A stretch of DNA of 64,000 nt from Morella rubra (GCA_003952965.2 CM025854.1:186001-250000); one strand, 5' to 3'; counted from the first letter of the stretch, positions 1-16,733 are shown. Program-made: numbers and translations. The notes: a model not told the origin generated them from the letters alone.

Positions 1-57
1 CACTGACAGAAGAGCTTATTTTAATAACGATAAATCAAATGTGAAACCATGTTAGGG

Positions 58-4196
<4,139 letters not shown>

Positions 4197-5399
4197 ATGC
4201 TTCTCCTCCTCTTCCCTTTTCTCCTCCTCTCTTCCCATCTGCAGTTCGGGTTTGCTGCCCATTGTACCACCATCACCGCCACCAAAACTTTCCAAAAATG
4301 CATGACGCTCCCTACCCAACAGGCCTCCATAGCTTGGACCTTCCATCCCCACAATGCCACTTTGGACCTTGTTTTCTTTGGGACCTTCATTTCACCCTCC
4401 GGCTGGGTTGGATGGGGCATCAATCCTAGTTCCCCGGAAATGACTGGAACCCGGGCCTTGGTCGCTTTCCCAGACCCGAATTCTGGTCAGATTGTCTTGC
4501 TACCATACATCCTGGACCCAACTGTGAAGCTCCAAAAGACTCCTCTCCTCTCTCGCCCTCTTGATATCCGCCTCCTTTCTTCCTCTGCCACCTTGTACGG
4601 TGGCAAGATGGCCACAGTTCACAATGGTGCCACTATCCAAATCTACGCCACATTGAAGCTTGTACCAAACAAAACAAAGATTCATCACGTGTGGAACCGT
4701 GGACTCTATGTCCAAGGCTACTCACCCACCATCCATCCAACTACGTCCAACGACCTTTCCTCCATTGCCACCATAGATGTCCAGTCGGGCTCCGCCACTG
4801 CTCAACACGACAACATCAAGACACTGAAAACCGTGCATGGTTTCATAAACGCCATCTCATGGGGGCTTATATTGCCTATTGGAGCTGTCACGGCACGCTA
4901 CCTAAGGCACATACAAGCACTAGGGCCTGCGTGGTTTTATGCTCATGCAGGCATGCAACTGTTCGCGTTTTTCCTAGGAACCGTGGGTTTTGCCATTGGA
5001 ATCCGGCTTGGAGAGCTGTCGCCGGGCGTGGAATACGGGCTTCACAGGAAGCTAGGGTTTGCGGTATTTTGCCTAGGAGGACTGCAGACACTCGCGCTGT
5101 TGTTTAGGCCTAAAACTACGAACAAGTTCAGGAAGTATTGGAAGTCTTACCACCATTTTGTGGGGTATTCTTGTGTGGTGCTTGGAGTTGTGAATGTTTT
5201 TCAAGGATTTGAAGTGATGGGAGCGGGTGGGTCTTTTGCTAAGTTGGCCTATTGCTTGGGGTTCTCTACCTTGATTGGGGTTTGCATATCTTTGGAGGTA
5301 AATTCTTGGGTGATCTTTTGTAGGAAATCAAAGGAAGAGAAGCTGAGGAGAGAAGGACTAATTGGGGGAACTGATAAAGGGAGTGGAACCCATATGTAG
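4197..5399 (+). CDS. Cytochrome b561 and DOMON domain protein, single exon
   Basis: The 400-residue protein opens with a hydrophobic signal peptide (about 1-21). A DOMON (haem-binding, AIR12-like) domain follows at about 45-165, with WVGWGIN, GTRALVAF and, near its end, VWNRGLYVQGYSP. Residues 210-375 form the cytochrome b561 core of hydrophobic helices. The four haem-ligand-type histidines sit in HGFINAISWG (H214), FYAHAGMQ (H250), GLHRKLGF (H283) and YHHFVGYS (H319/320). Proteins of this type are plasma-membrane, auxin-responsive b-type cytochromes thought to move electrons between cytosolic ascorbate and the apoplast; the exact partner is unknown. The tail is short and charged, with no GPI signal. 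ATG at 4197-4199; no intron needed. Confidence 0.93.
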   Translation: MLLLLFPFLLLSSHLQFGFAAHCTTITATKTFQKCMTLPTQQASIAWTFHPHNATLDLVFFGTFISPSGWVGWGINPSSPEMTGTRALVAFPDPNSGQIVLLPYILDPTVKLQKTPLLSRPLDIRLLSSSATLYGGKMATVHNGATIQIYATLKLVPNKTKIHHVWNRGLYVQGYSPTIHPTTSNDLSSIATIDVQSGSATAQHDNIKTLKTVHGFINAISWGLILPIGAVTARYLRHIQALGPAWFYAHAGMQLFAFFLGTVGFAIGIRLGELSPGVEYGLHRKLGFAVFCLGGLQTLALLFRPKTTNKFRKYWKSYHHFVGYSCVVLGVVNVFQGFEVMGAGGSFAKLAYCLGFSTLIGVCISLEVNSWVIFCRKSKEEKLRREGLIGGTDKGSGTHM

Positions 5400-5857
5400 T
5401 TTAGAGATCAAAGACTTAAAATTTGTGTGTGGTTTAAGAGTTCTTTATGCTTCTGCATCGAGCATAATTTTGTGAAAGGTCTGCAGGATCTTTTTCGTTT
5501 TCTAGGTGTAAGGCTTTTTGCATGTTCTTGTTGTTCTTTTTCGTTTCTAATCATGTTACTTGTTGTCACAGTCTCGCGGATCATATATATAGATATTTAT
5601 ACCCAAATTTTCATTTGTTCTTCGCATGCCATAGAGACATTGTATTTTCTCAGAAATTGTTCAAATACAAACTTCGATTGCTTGTGAAATTGAGGAGTAA
5701 TGCTGATTTATATATAATATTTTCACCATTTTCGGAGCTAGGATTTCTCTTCAGGGAGTAGGATTGAAATGAAAAATGAAAATACAAGCAAATATTGGAT
5801 ACATCAATCCTCAGAGTGAATAAAAAGAAGATAACAAGGATTTACTAAAATTAGATT
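5400..5857 (+). other. 3' flank of the b561/DOMON gene
   Basis: T-rich sequence directly after the stop, consistent with a 3' UTR and downstream spacer. Short open frames here show no family motif. No gene seen. Confidence 0.5.
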
Positions 5858-5939
5858 TGTCAAGAATGGGATTCGAACCCATGCCCTTTCGGACCAGTAC
5901 CTGAAACTGGCGCCTTAGACCAACTCGGCCATCTTGACA
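5858..5939 (-). tRNA. tRNA-Leu (anticodon CAG)
   Basis: On the minus strand the sequence starts TGTCAAGATGGCCGAGTTGG and ends TTCGAATCCCATTCTTGACA. The seven-base acceptor stem TGTCAAG/CTTGACA pairs perfectly. The anticodon stem CCAGT/ACTGG encloses TTCAGGT, giving anticodon CAG. A long class II variable arm (GTCCGAAAGGGC) and a T-loop TTCGAAT support a leucine tRNA. 82 nt, no intron; CCA is not encoded, as usual for nuclear genes. Confidence 0.95.
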
Positions 5940-8670
5940 TTGTTGGCAGATCTGATTTAATTAAATATTTATTATTGTCAAAATTTATGAGATTATCATA
6001 ATCAACTCTTAATAATTATTGGGCAATAATAATTTTGTACTTTCGTGGTGCGGTTCTCATTCATTAGATATAATTATGACTCAATTCAACACCTACAATA
6101 AGGTGGGAGCTTTTATAATCACACTTAGGAGGAGTCAACTACAATGGCCGCTCTCTAATAGCTAGCCTTCCGCTTACAAAACAAAAGAGCTACAATTATA
6201 TCTAATAGGTAACAGGTTTTTAGTTGTATTCCTACTTTGTCTCACTAAATAAACACAGTATAAACTCCCTAGTAGGACAAAACCCTCCAAGGATACAAGA
6301 ATTTGGTTATTCTATCCTCAGTGTTTTTTTTTTGGGTCCGGGTAACAAAGTAATAATTTGCGTAGTCTATTCTTTGTTTAGGCCAAACTTACCTACTATA
6401 ATTATTTGCTTTTGTATTCTTTTGCTTCTGGAGTATGGAGTTTGTCTTTTCTTGAGTCAGGTTAGGATGTTGATTCTTTCGGCTTTTGTTGGTGGTTAAG
6501 ATATAACTAATGACACGGTCACCATTTGTGGTTTGGGTGTTTAGTCCTAAAATATCTTCAGTGCCTGGGGGCGCATTTAATTTAGGTCATGACCTTTCCT
6601 ACCTAAGTTTGGGGATTCTTAAATATGTTGTTTGGACCGTATGTAGCATTACATAAATCATAAATGTTGATACATGCAATCAGTCAATTGCTTCTTGTGG
6701 GTAATCTGGTAACTAGACAACATCTACTGTGAAGATGTGTTCGATTCTACTTAGCAATTGGACGGTTCTAATACGGCAATCAATATGCCCTCTTTTCACA
6801 TCCTAGACTATGACAACCATCTACTATGTGGAGCTTATATAGGTGGGCTAAGACGAAGATTTTCTACAATTTCTTATCCGAATTACATGGTATAATTCGA
6901 ACAGAGATAGACATAAGAAGTGAACCCTAGACCATTTAATACTCCTCATAGTTTCGGACAACATAAACCTTATAATAGAATCCACTTTATGTCTATTTCT
7001 TTCCGAATTACATTATGCAAAAAATTACAGAAGATATCCATATAATAAGCTATGCAAAGGAAAAAAATCGTCCGCCGGCCCGCCCGCTCCACTGGTTCTT
7101 ATTTTGAGCTCTGTTTTTGCTTGTGGGGGTAGAGATATCAAGAACTCTGTAAATGTAGGGATCTGATTCGTCATTATGCATAATCATCGATTAGAGAGAC
7201 TAGCAGTCATGAGGTAACAAGATAAAAGAAAGGTAATTTCCCGCACCCCTCTCTCCTTTTTCCTTCACTTTTTGAACTTTTTGGTCCATTATAGGTATTC
7301 CAGTCTCCTCCGGCAATAAAATATCAAAGAATCACAAAAAGCAGAGTGGGGGCAAATGAGAGCAGCAGGCAAACTGGTCTACCTTTAATGCGTCTCTATC
7401 ATAATATTAGTGTTTCTTAATTCAAACCCGTTAGTGGGGTGACCTCCTTGTATCGTGCAACTTCAACGCACTGTGCCTGGTCAGTCTCAGACATCCCTTG
7501 GTGGAGACAATGTTGTGTGTTTATTCTCTGTTATTTTCAGCTGAAAAGTATGGCCATCTGAATTGATGTAAACCTGACCGCCTGTGACTCATTTTTTTGA
7601 TACCTCTTGGACAATGTTCCTCCTAATCTTAAAGCTAGACAGACAAGATAATGCCTACCACATGTATATATATATAGATAAAGTTGTTTCAGATTCTTGA
7701 GCTGTAGGGAGTAATTTGTGGGTTTCACTTACTAACGGGTGGGAGTGACTTGTCTGTCCTCCTGCCCCCTCAAATGCAGGTGAATATGCCATTCAATTTA
7801 GTTTCACATGCTTATATTTGGAACAAGTCTGAGCTTTTGAACTACTTGGTTCGAGCCTTAAACTCAGATCACCCAGTCATAAAAGGTATCACCAAACTGA
7901 TAAAATGGATTATGGACCAGACCCTTGACAGAACATAATGTAATGATGGTAAGAACTTGGTGGGTTTCCTTCCATCTAAGTATGATTGGTATCATGATAA
8001 ACTTGTCCAAAGAAACCTGAACAACAAAATTTCAGTGTTTACCAGGTCTCTTTCAACAAATATAAGGTTTTAGCAATTATATTCCACTCAAATAGACAAA
8101 AGAGTTAAAACTTGGGGGGCAGAAAACTATTCTCACGGAAAAAGAATCAGCATCTGTAGTAATTTATTCATGGGATCCAAGATAGGTCTCCCTTAAATGT
8201 TTCACACTAGTAACTCAACAAAAATCTAAGTACAAGCTGCTGAAAATCAAACCAAAATGATGGGAAAACAGCGCATCCCCAACCAGAACCAACAACTTTG
8301 CCAGAGATGTTTACATATCGTAATCTACGAAAACAAAAAGTATCACAAGTCTGTCTCTTTATGTATTCCGCCTCACCAGAGATGCATGATACACTTCTGA
8401 CTACATCCCGCAATCTGATTTTACATCTCACTCAATTACCAAAACCAAAAAACCTAAATTGAACTCAAAACCCAAGCCTTAACACAAAATTCCTGTAACT
8501 TCTATTCCTAAGTTTGATTCTTCAACTCAGGCACTCTGGTTAGCCTAGATAACCAAACTTCCTTAAAATTTTAAATGAAATATACTAACGGTGGGGTGTG
8601 AAAAATTCACAATTCACCTGCTTCACCAGATTATCTTGACCTACAATGTTGTGAAATCCGAATGATCCTC
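5940..8670. other. Intergenic region between tRNA-Leu and the hnRNP gene
   Basis: AT-rich sequence without a recognisable gene. It contains a 13-bp inverted repeat (ATTAGATATAATT at 6062-6074, its complement at 6194-6206), a fold-back MITE at about 6858-7040, and a GC-rich patch near 7070-7095. The right end (about 8200-8670) probably holds the 3' UTR of the minus-strand hnRNP gene. Confidence 0.6.
6858..7040. mobile_element. Fold-back MITE, family member 1
   Basis: The left arm carries GGTATAATTCGAACAGAGAT followed by AGACATAAGAAGTG. The right arm read on the other strand gives ATAATGTAATTCGGAAAGAA followed by ATAGACATAAAGTG. The arms match over about 45 bases with gaps. A related element lies at 23368-23540. 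Ends are approximate. Confidence 0.65.
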
Positions 8671-11600
8671 CTATGCAGAAATTCCTGAAGCAAGTGCAAG
8701 TGAGAAAAGCTCGTAAGTTTCAAAATTAATCAAGACAAGCAACACATTTCAAATGAGAAGCGGAAATTTCATCAGTGAGAAGGGGAAGAACTTGGGTATC
8801 AAAGAAAATTATTGTCACAGAGAGCCTGTAAGTATCACCTGTATCCTTTTTCACTACTTTTTTTTCGTACAATAATAAAGAATGTCAAAAGGAAAAAAGA
8901 GAGAACTCAAGTAAACAGAGCCCCCCAGAAAACGTCCCTCTAGTAAGAATAATCAGACTTTTCATGAATAGGCTCACTCGCAACAACATAGGAGTGGCAA
9001 CCACACTCCAGTCCAACCTCTTCCTTCTGTTCATTATTTTTTCATGTTTGGAAAGGTAAGTCATGGAAAAAACTACATGAAGATATCATAGAGCAGTTCC
9101 AAGAGCAACCAGTTTTTTTTTTTTTTTGATAAGTAGAGCAACCAGTTTTAAAAGGACAAAATTTTACAGCAGGAGAAAAGTCACAACACCATATTAGAGA
9201 TCCACTTAGTTCAATGCATGAAAGGAGTTGTTATATTTGCGTGTGTGAGGGAGAGTCAGATTCAAATACTGCCTACATTATTGTAGCTGTAAGAAGACTA
9301 CAAGCTATTTTCATATGCAACACTTAGGGAGTTTTGTAGAAGGAAAAAGGACCTAAGAATGACTGAAAAAAAGGATAACTAGTAACTAGTAAAGCCTCCA
9401 AGAAGAACACAAACTCAAGCTTATGTGATGGGAGATCCAACTCTGGAATGGAGTGGCAATTTCTGTCCTTTAAAGACACAAAAGAGCCAAGCCAATGCAC
9501 AAAACTTCTTAAGAATCCTTGGCATCACCCAGGAAACAATTAAACAAAAGAAAACAGATGCCCCACAAGATCACTAGCCACACTACAATGCAAAGATTGC
9601 CCCCCATTCGCTTGACCTTTACACAAACTTCCCAGTATGGAAGCATCATCTCTCCAATGCATACTTTATCACCAGGTTCTGCTGTCCAGTCCAATCAAAG
9701 AAAGGCAAACCTTGTATGGAGAAAAGACACCATATATCCCTTCAACCAGACCCAGCCAACCAACTGGCTAACCCCGCAACGCCACTTCCAGCAACTACCA
9801 AACCCTACTAGAAAGACTTACACCTCTAATTTTATGGTTTGAAACCAAATCATCTCCATCCCTCTCAAGATTCTCAAGCCATAAGCAAGTTCATACATGG
9901 TGCTCTATAGCCTCCAATCCCCATAAGGGTCGGTGCAGTTGGTAATAGGTCTTAGCTTCTAATCCTACCCAAAAATAGATAATAGATCAGACAATCCTCA
10001 TAAACCTATGATTACAATACAATGCAATTCTAGACGCAATTCTAGACCAAACAAATAGGTCTACCACTAGAGCCTCTTCAAAGGAAGAGGGCACATCTTC
10101 TGTAACAAACAATTGATCGGAGATATGAAGATCAGGCAGTCCACAAACTAGAGGACATAAAACAAAATTAAGAAGCATCTGGACTGTCACAATGTTATCT
10201 ACATCCCTATCAGAAAGTATCTGTGTGACAAGCATTTTGTCGTTATTGAAGGGAATAAAAGAAAAGGAACAAGGAAACAGAAAATCTGTAGCAACCCACT
10301 TAGGGGGAATATAAGGCTTTTGGCAGGTGTTGGGGGGAGGGGAGGGAGGAGGTGGAGAATATATGTGCATCACAAGTGTATGGATACATATGCCTGAGTG
10401 GCGGAACAACCATAAATGGTATTCTCCAGCCACTCAATGACTACTTATACCAGCATAAATACGTAAATAATTCTACCTATCCACATTCATTACTAGTGTG
10501 CTGACCATTCTAAGAGAACTTTACCTCTAAGTTTGAAGATGTACCTAGAAATGTCTATGGACTTCTATATGCTCTATAACATTTTGCCTACAAACTTAGT
10601 GGGAACTATGGATTCTCAACAATTCTCTTTCTGTTATCCCATCAAATACTGACTGCGAAAAGGAAAACCTGGCAACGCTAGCAAGCTGAACATTAACCTT
10701 TAAAAAATAACAAGAGAAAGCTTCCCTCTCAGTTTTATGCATCTGTAACTTTATAATTGAGGTTCAAGGAAGAATAGCTCCCAGCCTCACCAGTCAAGCT
10801 GTTAGGAGAAATGGAGTGCATAAAATACAAGAGATGCGATGAATCAAGCTACACAAAATATCATGCTCTGTTGAATCCACTGAACATTTTACTTGTTCCC
10901 AACCACTCAAATTGGCTTAATTTCGCACCAAAACCATGAGCTTAATAGATTTGGGCATACGCTTTATTTACAGAAATAAAGTAGTCAAGTAGGTGTCAGC
11001 AAGCCAACACATTGTAATGTAAACCTTCTCTAGGCTTATCAAAAAAAGTATATGAAGCCACAACTTAGGGTCCAAAAATGTAGTTGTCAGCTTACTACAT
11101 TTTGGGACTACAACAGAGGCATTAATTGCTCCATAATATACAAGGTGATGCATTTGATTACTGCACAAAGACCACCAAATCGGCAAGTGTGAGGTAAGGA
11201 TCTAGACCTCACACCAAAAAATAAAAGCAAGAAAAAGAACCAAAATGAGCCCCATTGTACAGCAGCTCTCCAGAAGAAATTTGTTTCTGCCATATGTCAG
11301 AGGTATATTTGGTTTTCCCCATGATTGTTCAGTAAAATAAATTTTTTGTGTTCTTGGTAATATATAATCAGCATTCAGGAAAAAAAAAAAAGATAATGAG
11401 CACTAATTGAGTGACTCTTACCTCTATTTGACTCTCTCTTATTACCGCTATAACCACCAACATAACCAGGAGGAGTTTTAGCAGAAACATCAGAAGTGGC
11501 ACTACCAAGCCCATAACCAAAGGGACCAGAACCATCTCGCTCAGCATTTGATGATCGCCAAGTGGGGTCCTCATAAACTGAACCAGTACCATATAAGTCA

Positions 11601-13172
11601 GCAAAAGCCCCATCAAAACCACCATTTGATGCAGTGTAAGATGATGTTTGGGCCACATTGGTACCACTGTTTCGACCATACCCTCCAATTCCCAACCCAT
11701 AACTATTATCAGTGCCTTCATAACCAAGATTCATACTGTTATTAGAAACACTGTTTCCACCGTGAACAGATATTCCTGCAGATCCCCAAGTAGCTCCAGT
11801 ATTGTCAAATGTACCTCCTCCAATGCTCCCACCTCCTGATCCCTGGTAAGCACTGGATCCTGCTGAGTTTGAACCATAGTTGAGCCCCCCACTCCCCCAC
11901 AGATTTCGCGTAACTGAGCTGAAAAAGGAGGAGCTTCCTCCATTACGAGCATCATACCCAATTGGACTACTAAACCTATTAGAATTACTGACATAGTAAG
12001 GGTTCAATCCCCGTCCATAGGTGAGATTACTGTTAAAATTTGCACTCCCCCCAAAACCTGGGCTCAAACCTGGCTCAAAATTCATACCCATTCCATAGCC
12101 AGAACCAAATGGTGGAAAACCACTTCGACCACCAGCAACTGGACTTAATCTACCATCCATCCTAAGTCCATAGCCTCCAATGGTACTTGGGGTATATCCT
12201 TGATTGTAGCCACTAAGGAAGCTATTGACCCTACTCAGACCATAGTTGTATCCACCAATTGGACTGCGACTGGGACCAGGTGATAACTCTTTGGGAACTG
12301 CTCGCTTGACCTCAACCATTTTACCATTCAGCTCATGAAAACTCTTTATCAAAACCTTGTCCACTGCTTCCTCTGAATCATAAGTAATGAATCCAAATCC
12401 TCTAGGCCTCTGGGTGTTGTGATCATACATCACCACAACATCTGTGATTGTCCCAAACTGATCAAAATATTTCTTGAAGTCACTCTCTGTGACTGTGGAT
12501 GCCAAACCTCCTACGAATATCTTTCTTGTGCGGCCAGGACCAGGAGAGCCATGGATGCTACCACTGCTTCTAGGCAAACTGTTTTGGTCATCCCTAGGAA
12601 CAGCCTTTTTTGCCTCAACCTGAGAATAGCGGACTCAATAATGAAGACACTATCAAATAGCAGAACTATAAAACTTATGATCTAAACCGGAGAATAAAGA
12701 CAAGCACGGACAAAACTGATATCATTATAGCAAGGATAACAGTAAGAGAGAAGACATGATTACTCTTGGTTCAATTTGAAATATAGTTGAATACAGAACC
12801 ACATAAAACGAATTCCTGCAATTACAATTTTGGACCCATAATTTCAATATGAAATAGTTTTCCTTTCTATTTTGTGCAATTCAAATAGAAAGCACAAAAG
12901 CTATGTTGCATCATGTAAATATTAGGTTGTAAATTGAGGCTAACACTGACCATCCTTCCATCAATGTTGTGCTTCTCCTTGATTACCCTATCTGCAACAG
13001 CTGGGTCAGCAAAAACAACAAAGCCAAAACCTCGAGCACGACCTGTTGTCCGATCCTTCATAATAACAGCTTCTACCACCTCCCCATATGAACTAAAATA
13101 CTCCTTTAGACGCTCTTCATTTGTGTCCCAGGATATTCCTCCAACAAATAACTTACCACTATCAGATTGCAT
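8671..13172 (-). CDS. Heterogeneous nuclear ribonucleoprotein 1-like, two RRMs and Gly-rich tail
   Basis: Exons: 12951-13172, 11422-12619, and a 14-nt coding end 8671-8684; 1434 nt, 477 residues. RRM1 (about residues 6-78) has KLFVGGISW (RNP2) and ARGFGFVVF (RNP1). The linker VEAKKAVPRDDQ spans the exon 1/2 join. RRM2 (about 106-183) has KIFVGGLAS and PRGFGFITY. The remaining 290 residues are rich in Gly, Ser, Asn and Tyr, a low-complexity tail typical of these plant RNA-binding proteins acting in nuclear and cytoplasmic mRNA metabolism. The start MQSDSGKLFVGG matches the family; a TAG|G acceptor just upstream suggests a 5' UTR intron. The last exon completes ...RESNRG with ISA and a stop. 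The long final intron (8685-11421) makes that exon the weakest part of the model; without it, intron read-through would add a poly-Phe stretch. Confidence 0.88.
8685..11421 (-). other. Long terminal intron of the hnRNP gene
   Basis: Donor GTAAGAGTC directly follows ...AATAGAG; the acceptor is GCTTCAG at 8685-8691. The open frames inside look random. A very short retro-insertion with target-site duplication is visible at 9102-9149. If the 14-nt exon is wrong, this is 3' UTR or intergenic sequence. Confidence 0.55.
9102..9149. mobile_element. Tiny poly-T (poly-A) insertion flanked by a 14-15 bp direct repeat
   Basis: AGAGCAACCAGTTTT occurs at 9102-9116 and 9135-9149. Between them lies only a T-run and GATAAGT. 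On the minus strand this reads ACTTATC followed by poly-A, like the extreme 3' end of a LINE or SINE. The flanking repeat would be the target-site duplication. Confidence 0.6.
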
Positions 13173-13872
13173 TTTCCTACATGCCAAAGATACTTCCATC
13201 AGTTCAAGTTCATAGATTCCCAACAGAAAATGGAGCTATTAGTAATTCAAACAGAAGAATGAATGTTTTTTTACTGAACACTGAATTCAACTGTAAAAAT
13301 ATTCTGGGATGGATCCACTCCCAAAAACACTCTAATACGGAAGGAGATAATAGCAACAACGTAGTCCTCAAAATTACCTATAAGAATCTACACTAGTGGA
13401 TTGGAAGCAAATAAAATCCCAATCACGTCCCACAACTCAAAGCATTACCACGATATCCAATACAGGAATCCAAGCTAGTGAATTGAAATGCAGATGTATA
13501 ACCAATCAAACTATTACGCCAATACCTTATCTGTATATCTATTATCAGCCCACCAACTACACCTCCAGCACAGAAATATTATCCTCAATTCAATTCAAAA
13601 ACATCGGATCGTTCACCGATCAATGGACCTAACCAGAATTAAACAAACCTGAAAAAGACGAACCCACAGACAATTTCAATCCAAAAACTCCTCGAGATCC
13701 AAAAACCCACACCATAAATGTTTAAAAAGAAAAAAGATCCATACTATGGATCGGAAATTCCCACAAAACCCACCGGGTGAAGCAAAACCCAGATGTCAAA
13801 TCTCGCAGAAAGCTAAGATCTGAGGGGAGGCACAATAAGAAGCATAAGAACAGAGAGCAGACTATGCCTCCC
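13173..13872 (-). other. Likely 5' UTR and UTR intron of the hnRNP gene
   Basis: Read on the minus strand, the sequence near 13790-13870 is a plausible transcribed leader (CTTAGCTTTCTGCGAG and CT-rich stretches). A TAG|GAAA acceptor lies immediately before the start codon at 13172. The intervening part has no coding signal. Confidence 0.45.
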
Positions 13873-15251
13873 CACAATCTTTTCTCTTTTTTCTTTCAAT
13901 TATGTTTTATTTGATTAGCAAATGCGAATTCGGTCACCAAACGTGTTGGAACAAGCATGTGTCTTGCATACGTTCTAGAGATAGAAAGAGAGGTTCTAGA
14001 GAGAGAAAGGGAGAAGGATTGAGATGTCTGGTCTGTGAGGAATATATATGGGCGCTGGAAATGGAAGACGAAGATTTTCTCCTTTTTTTTTTTTTTTTTC
14101 TTTTCTAATCTTAGTTTTTGTAAATATGAATTTTATTGGTAATTACATGGAAATGAAATTTTTAACCGGGGGGGGGAGGGAAACAACTAAAGAAAATAAA
14201 AGGTTTGCCAGAGAATGGGCTGGTATTTCTTTTATATATATAGTTAATGGGAAGGATTTTGCTTCTTGCTGGTCCTCCCATTCACTCCATTATATAGTTA
14301 ATGGGAGAAAGAACACTGTATATTTGTGATACACATTCTATGTGTCTGCATGAATGCTTATTTGGCAAACCAAATGGGCAACCTAAATGTGTTGATGTGG
14401 AGCATCAGCCCTTGATTTGCATGACCCTTTTTTTGTGATCTGATTGATCAAGGATTTGCACATTGCACCTAGTTTTGATATTTTCTTCTTTTTTATTATT
14501 CTTTTCTCTGTTTCTTGACTGGGGTGGGTGACCCATTTTATGGAAATATATGGGTCATGAATATTCTTGCCTTTTTTTTTTAATTTTTTAGCATTTTATA
14601 TAGTGGGAGACTAGAAATTGATTCCCTAATCAATGGCCAACAATGATCAAAGCTTTTTTTCTCAATTTCTCCGAAAAAAACTTTACTTTATATAAATAGA
14701 AACTTGATTCTGAGCTATGATTTTTATGACCTTCTTCTTTCTCCTTGTGCTACATTGTAACCATCTCACCACATTTTTGAACCCGACCCAAATAGTCCAC
14801 TGCTGTTGCACCCCATAAATCAGCCCATGAATAAGCCCATTACACAGATGGGCCGGAATTAGCCCATGAATAAGCCCAGACATTAACGTTGATGAACCAC
14901 TGAACAATTTCACATGATGGTATCAATCATCAAGTTACCAATGGTGATAAGTTCTTCTACCACAATCTCCCTTCTTTTTATGGGGGTGGGGTGAGATGTT
15001 GCTGCAGGCTATTTAAGCACAAAGTAATAGCTTTTGGCATGTCATGGTGTTATTCCTTTCTATTGGAGATGGAAAGCTTAAACAAGGACTTTTTGGATGC
15101 TAAAGAAGCAGTCCAAGGTCTTCCAGCTATTTGGTGACTGATTAGGCATGCCTAATAGTTGCTTTGTATATTTTCAAATTAGTTAATTACCTATCTTTTG
15201 GTTAGTGTCCAGAAAGATTAGACCATTTTGCTGGACAAAAAGTCCAAAAAA

Positions 15252-15284
<33 letters not shown>

Positions 15285-16214
15285 AGAGACACAAAAGGAA
15301 TCTGTGAGGTGGTTTTCTGATGGTGGGTAAAACTGGTTACATTTTGGGTTTATGGAATATGATTAGCGATCAGCATCTTTAATCGTGCTTCCCACGAAAG
15401 GTACTTTGGTTGGTCCCTAGCAGAAGGTCCAGCTACATTTCACAAAACATTTCCCTTTATTCTTTTCAAAAATGCAATTGACAATGGCACCCCCGGTTCA
15501 TGTGGGGCAATTCATGACCATTTTGGTCCATTCAACTCCCATGAGATTTGAATCATTCATGTGCTTGTTTTATTTCCCCACATCACAAGGCTGGCCATCT
15601 TTGAACCACAAAAGGGGGAAGTTTTATTTTGGTTTGACAATATTGGAGATTAGGTTGGTGGGTTACAATGGTTGGTATCCAGCCTGCTCAAGCCTGATAA
15701 TTATGGGATAGATGCAATGTAGAACATGGGGTTTTTTTTTTAAAGTGGGTCTGCTTTGATTATAATTATCCATCTCTATCTCTTTTGCTTCTGGTCTACT
15801 TTTTGGACGATATGGCACCAGTTGATCCCTCTAAACAATGAAAACGACACTTTCAGGGGATTCAACCTTAGTGTTTATCAATTTTTAATTTTTTATGGGA
15901 TTTTAATGTTTATGCAGGTTAGGTTTCCAGATAATTTGTGTACTTACAGCCATTAGATTAACAAGTTCACATGTTCTAAAACCTACATTAATCTAATGTG
16001 GGATGGATTTGCAGAATAGATCTCCTAATCACCAATTAGTTAAATATTTTGGCAATCGCGTGGCGGGTATGAGATAAATTAGTATTTTAATGTCCTAATC
16101 TTATTGTTTACTTACAATAATAATAAGTTAGTGGGAGAAGAATATACTATCGTTAGGTGCAACTTGTATTGATATTTTGCATCTTGAATGGTAGGCAAAA
16201 CACATATCTATGAT
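13873..16214. other. Intergenic region, hnRNP to hAT-like MITE
   Basis: No gene recognised. Contains poly-T tracts (near 14083-14099 and 14573) and a (CT)n microsatellite at 15254-15282. The hnRNP promoter is expected at its left end. Confidence 0.55.
15254..15282 (+). repeat. (CT)n microsatellite
   Basis: About 14 uninterrupted CT units followed by CAGAGAGAC. Confidence 0.95.
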
Positions 16215-16733
16215 TAGGGGTGAATAGCGGACTAGTCAAAAGATGAATTTAACATTTCGACATCCGGTTCGCTAACTAGCGGATGATCAAAATGGATTCC
16301 GCTTCCGCTTCCGACTTTTAGCGGAAACAGATAGCGGAATTCCGATAATGTTTTGGACCATATTTTTTAACTCATTTAAGCATTTTTTACCAAAAAAAAA
16401 AAAGATGTTATTCATTCATCACAATTTACAAATACAAATATATCTGATATATCAAAAAATTAAAATATACAATCCGAACTTTTTAAGAATATTTCTCAAT
16501 TAATTACAATGATCTCAATTATATAAACGAACATGTCGTTTTAATATTTAGTAATAAAAAAAAAAACTAGAACTTGGTTTTTCAATAAACCAATGGAAAT
16601 TTCCGCTTCCGATTCCAGTTCCGTGAAAAGCTCCAAATCCACTTCTGGCTTCGACTCTTGGAAGATACAGACCTCATCTTCCCGGAACCGTAGCTAGAGT
16701 TCCACCGGTAGCTGGACTAGACTTACATCCCTA
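16215..16733. mobile_element. Non-autonomous hAT-like element (519 bp)
   Basis: The left end TAGGGGTGAATAGCGGACTA and the right end, read inverted, TAGGGATGTAAGTCTAG form degenerate terminal inverted repeats. The flanking 8-mers TCTATGAT (16207-16214) and TTTGTGAT (16734-16741) agree at six of eight positions, as expected for an aged hAT-type 8-bp duplication. Subterminal CCGCTTCCG-type motifs occur on both sides in opposite orientation. No transposase frame. Confidence 0.75.

Noticed and set aside
9519-9842. 107-codon plus-strand frame inside the hnRNP intron
   Set aside because: Thr/Gln/Pro composition without motif; overlaps an open minus frame.
11375-11421. Reading the hnRNP frame to its first stop at 11375
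   Set aside because: It crosses a strong GTAAGAG donor and ends in a poly-Phe stretch from a T-run; the spliced GISA end fits the family better.
13173-13223. Upstream start adding 17 residues to the hnRNP
   Set aside because: MQSDSGKLFVGG is the family start and a TAG|G acceptor lies directly before it.
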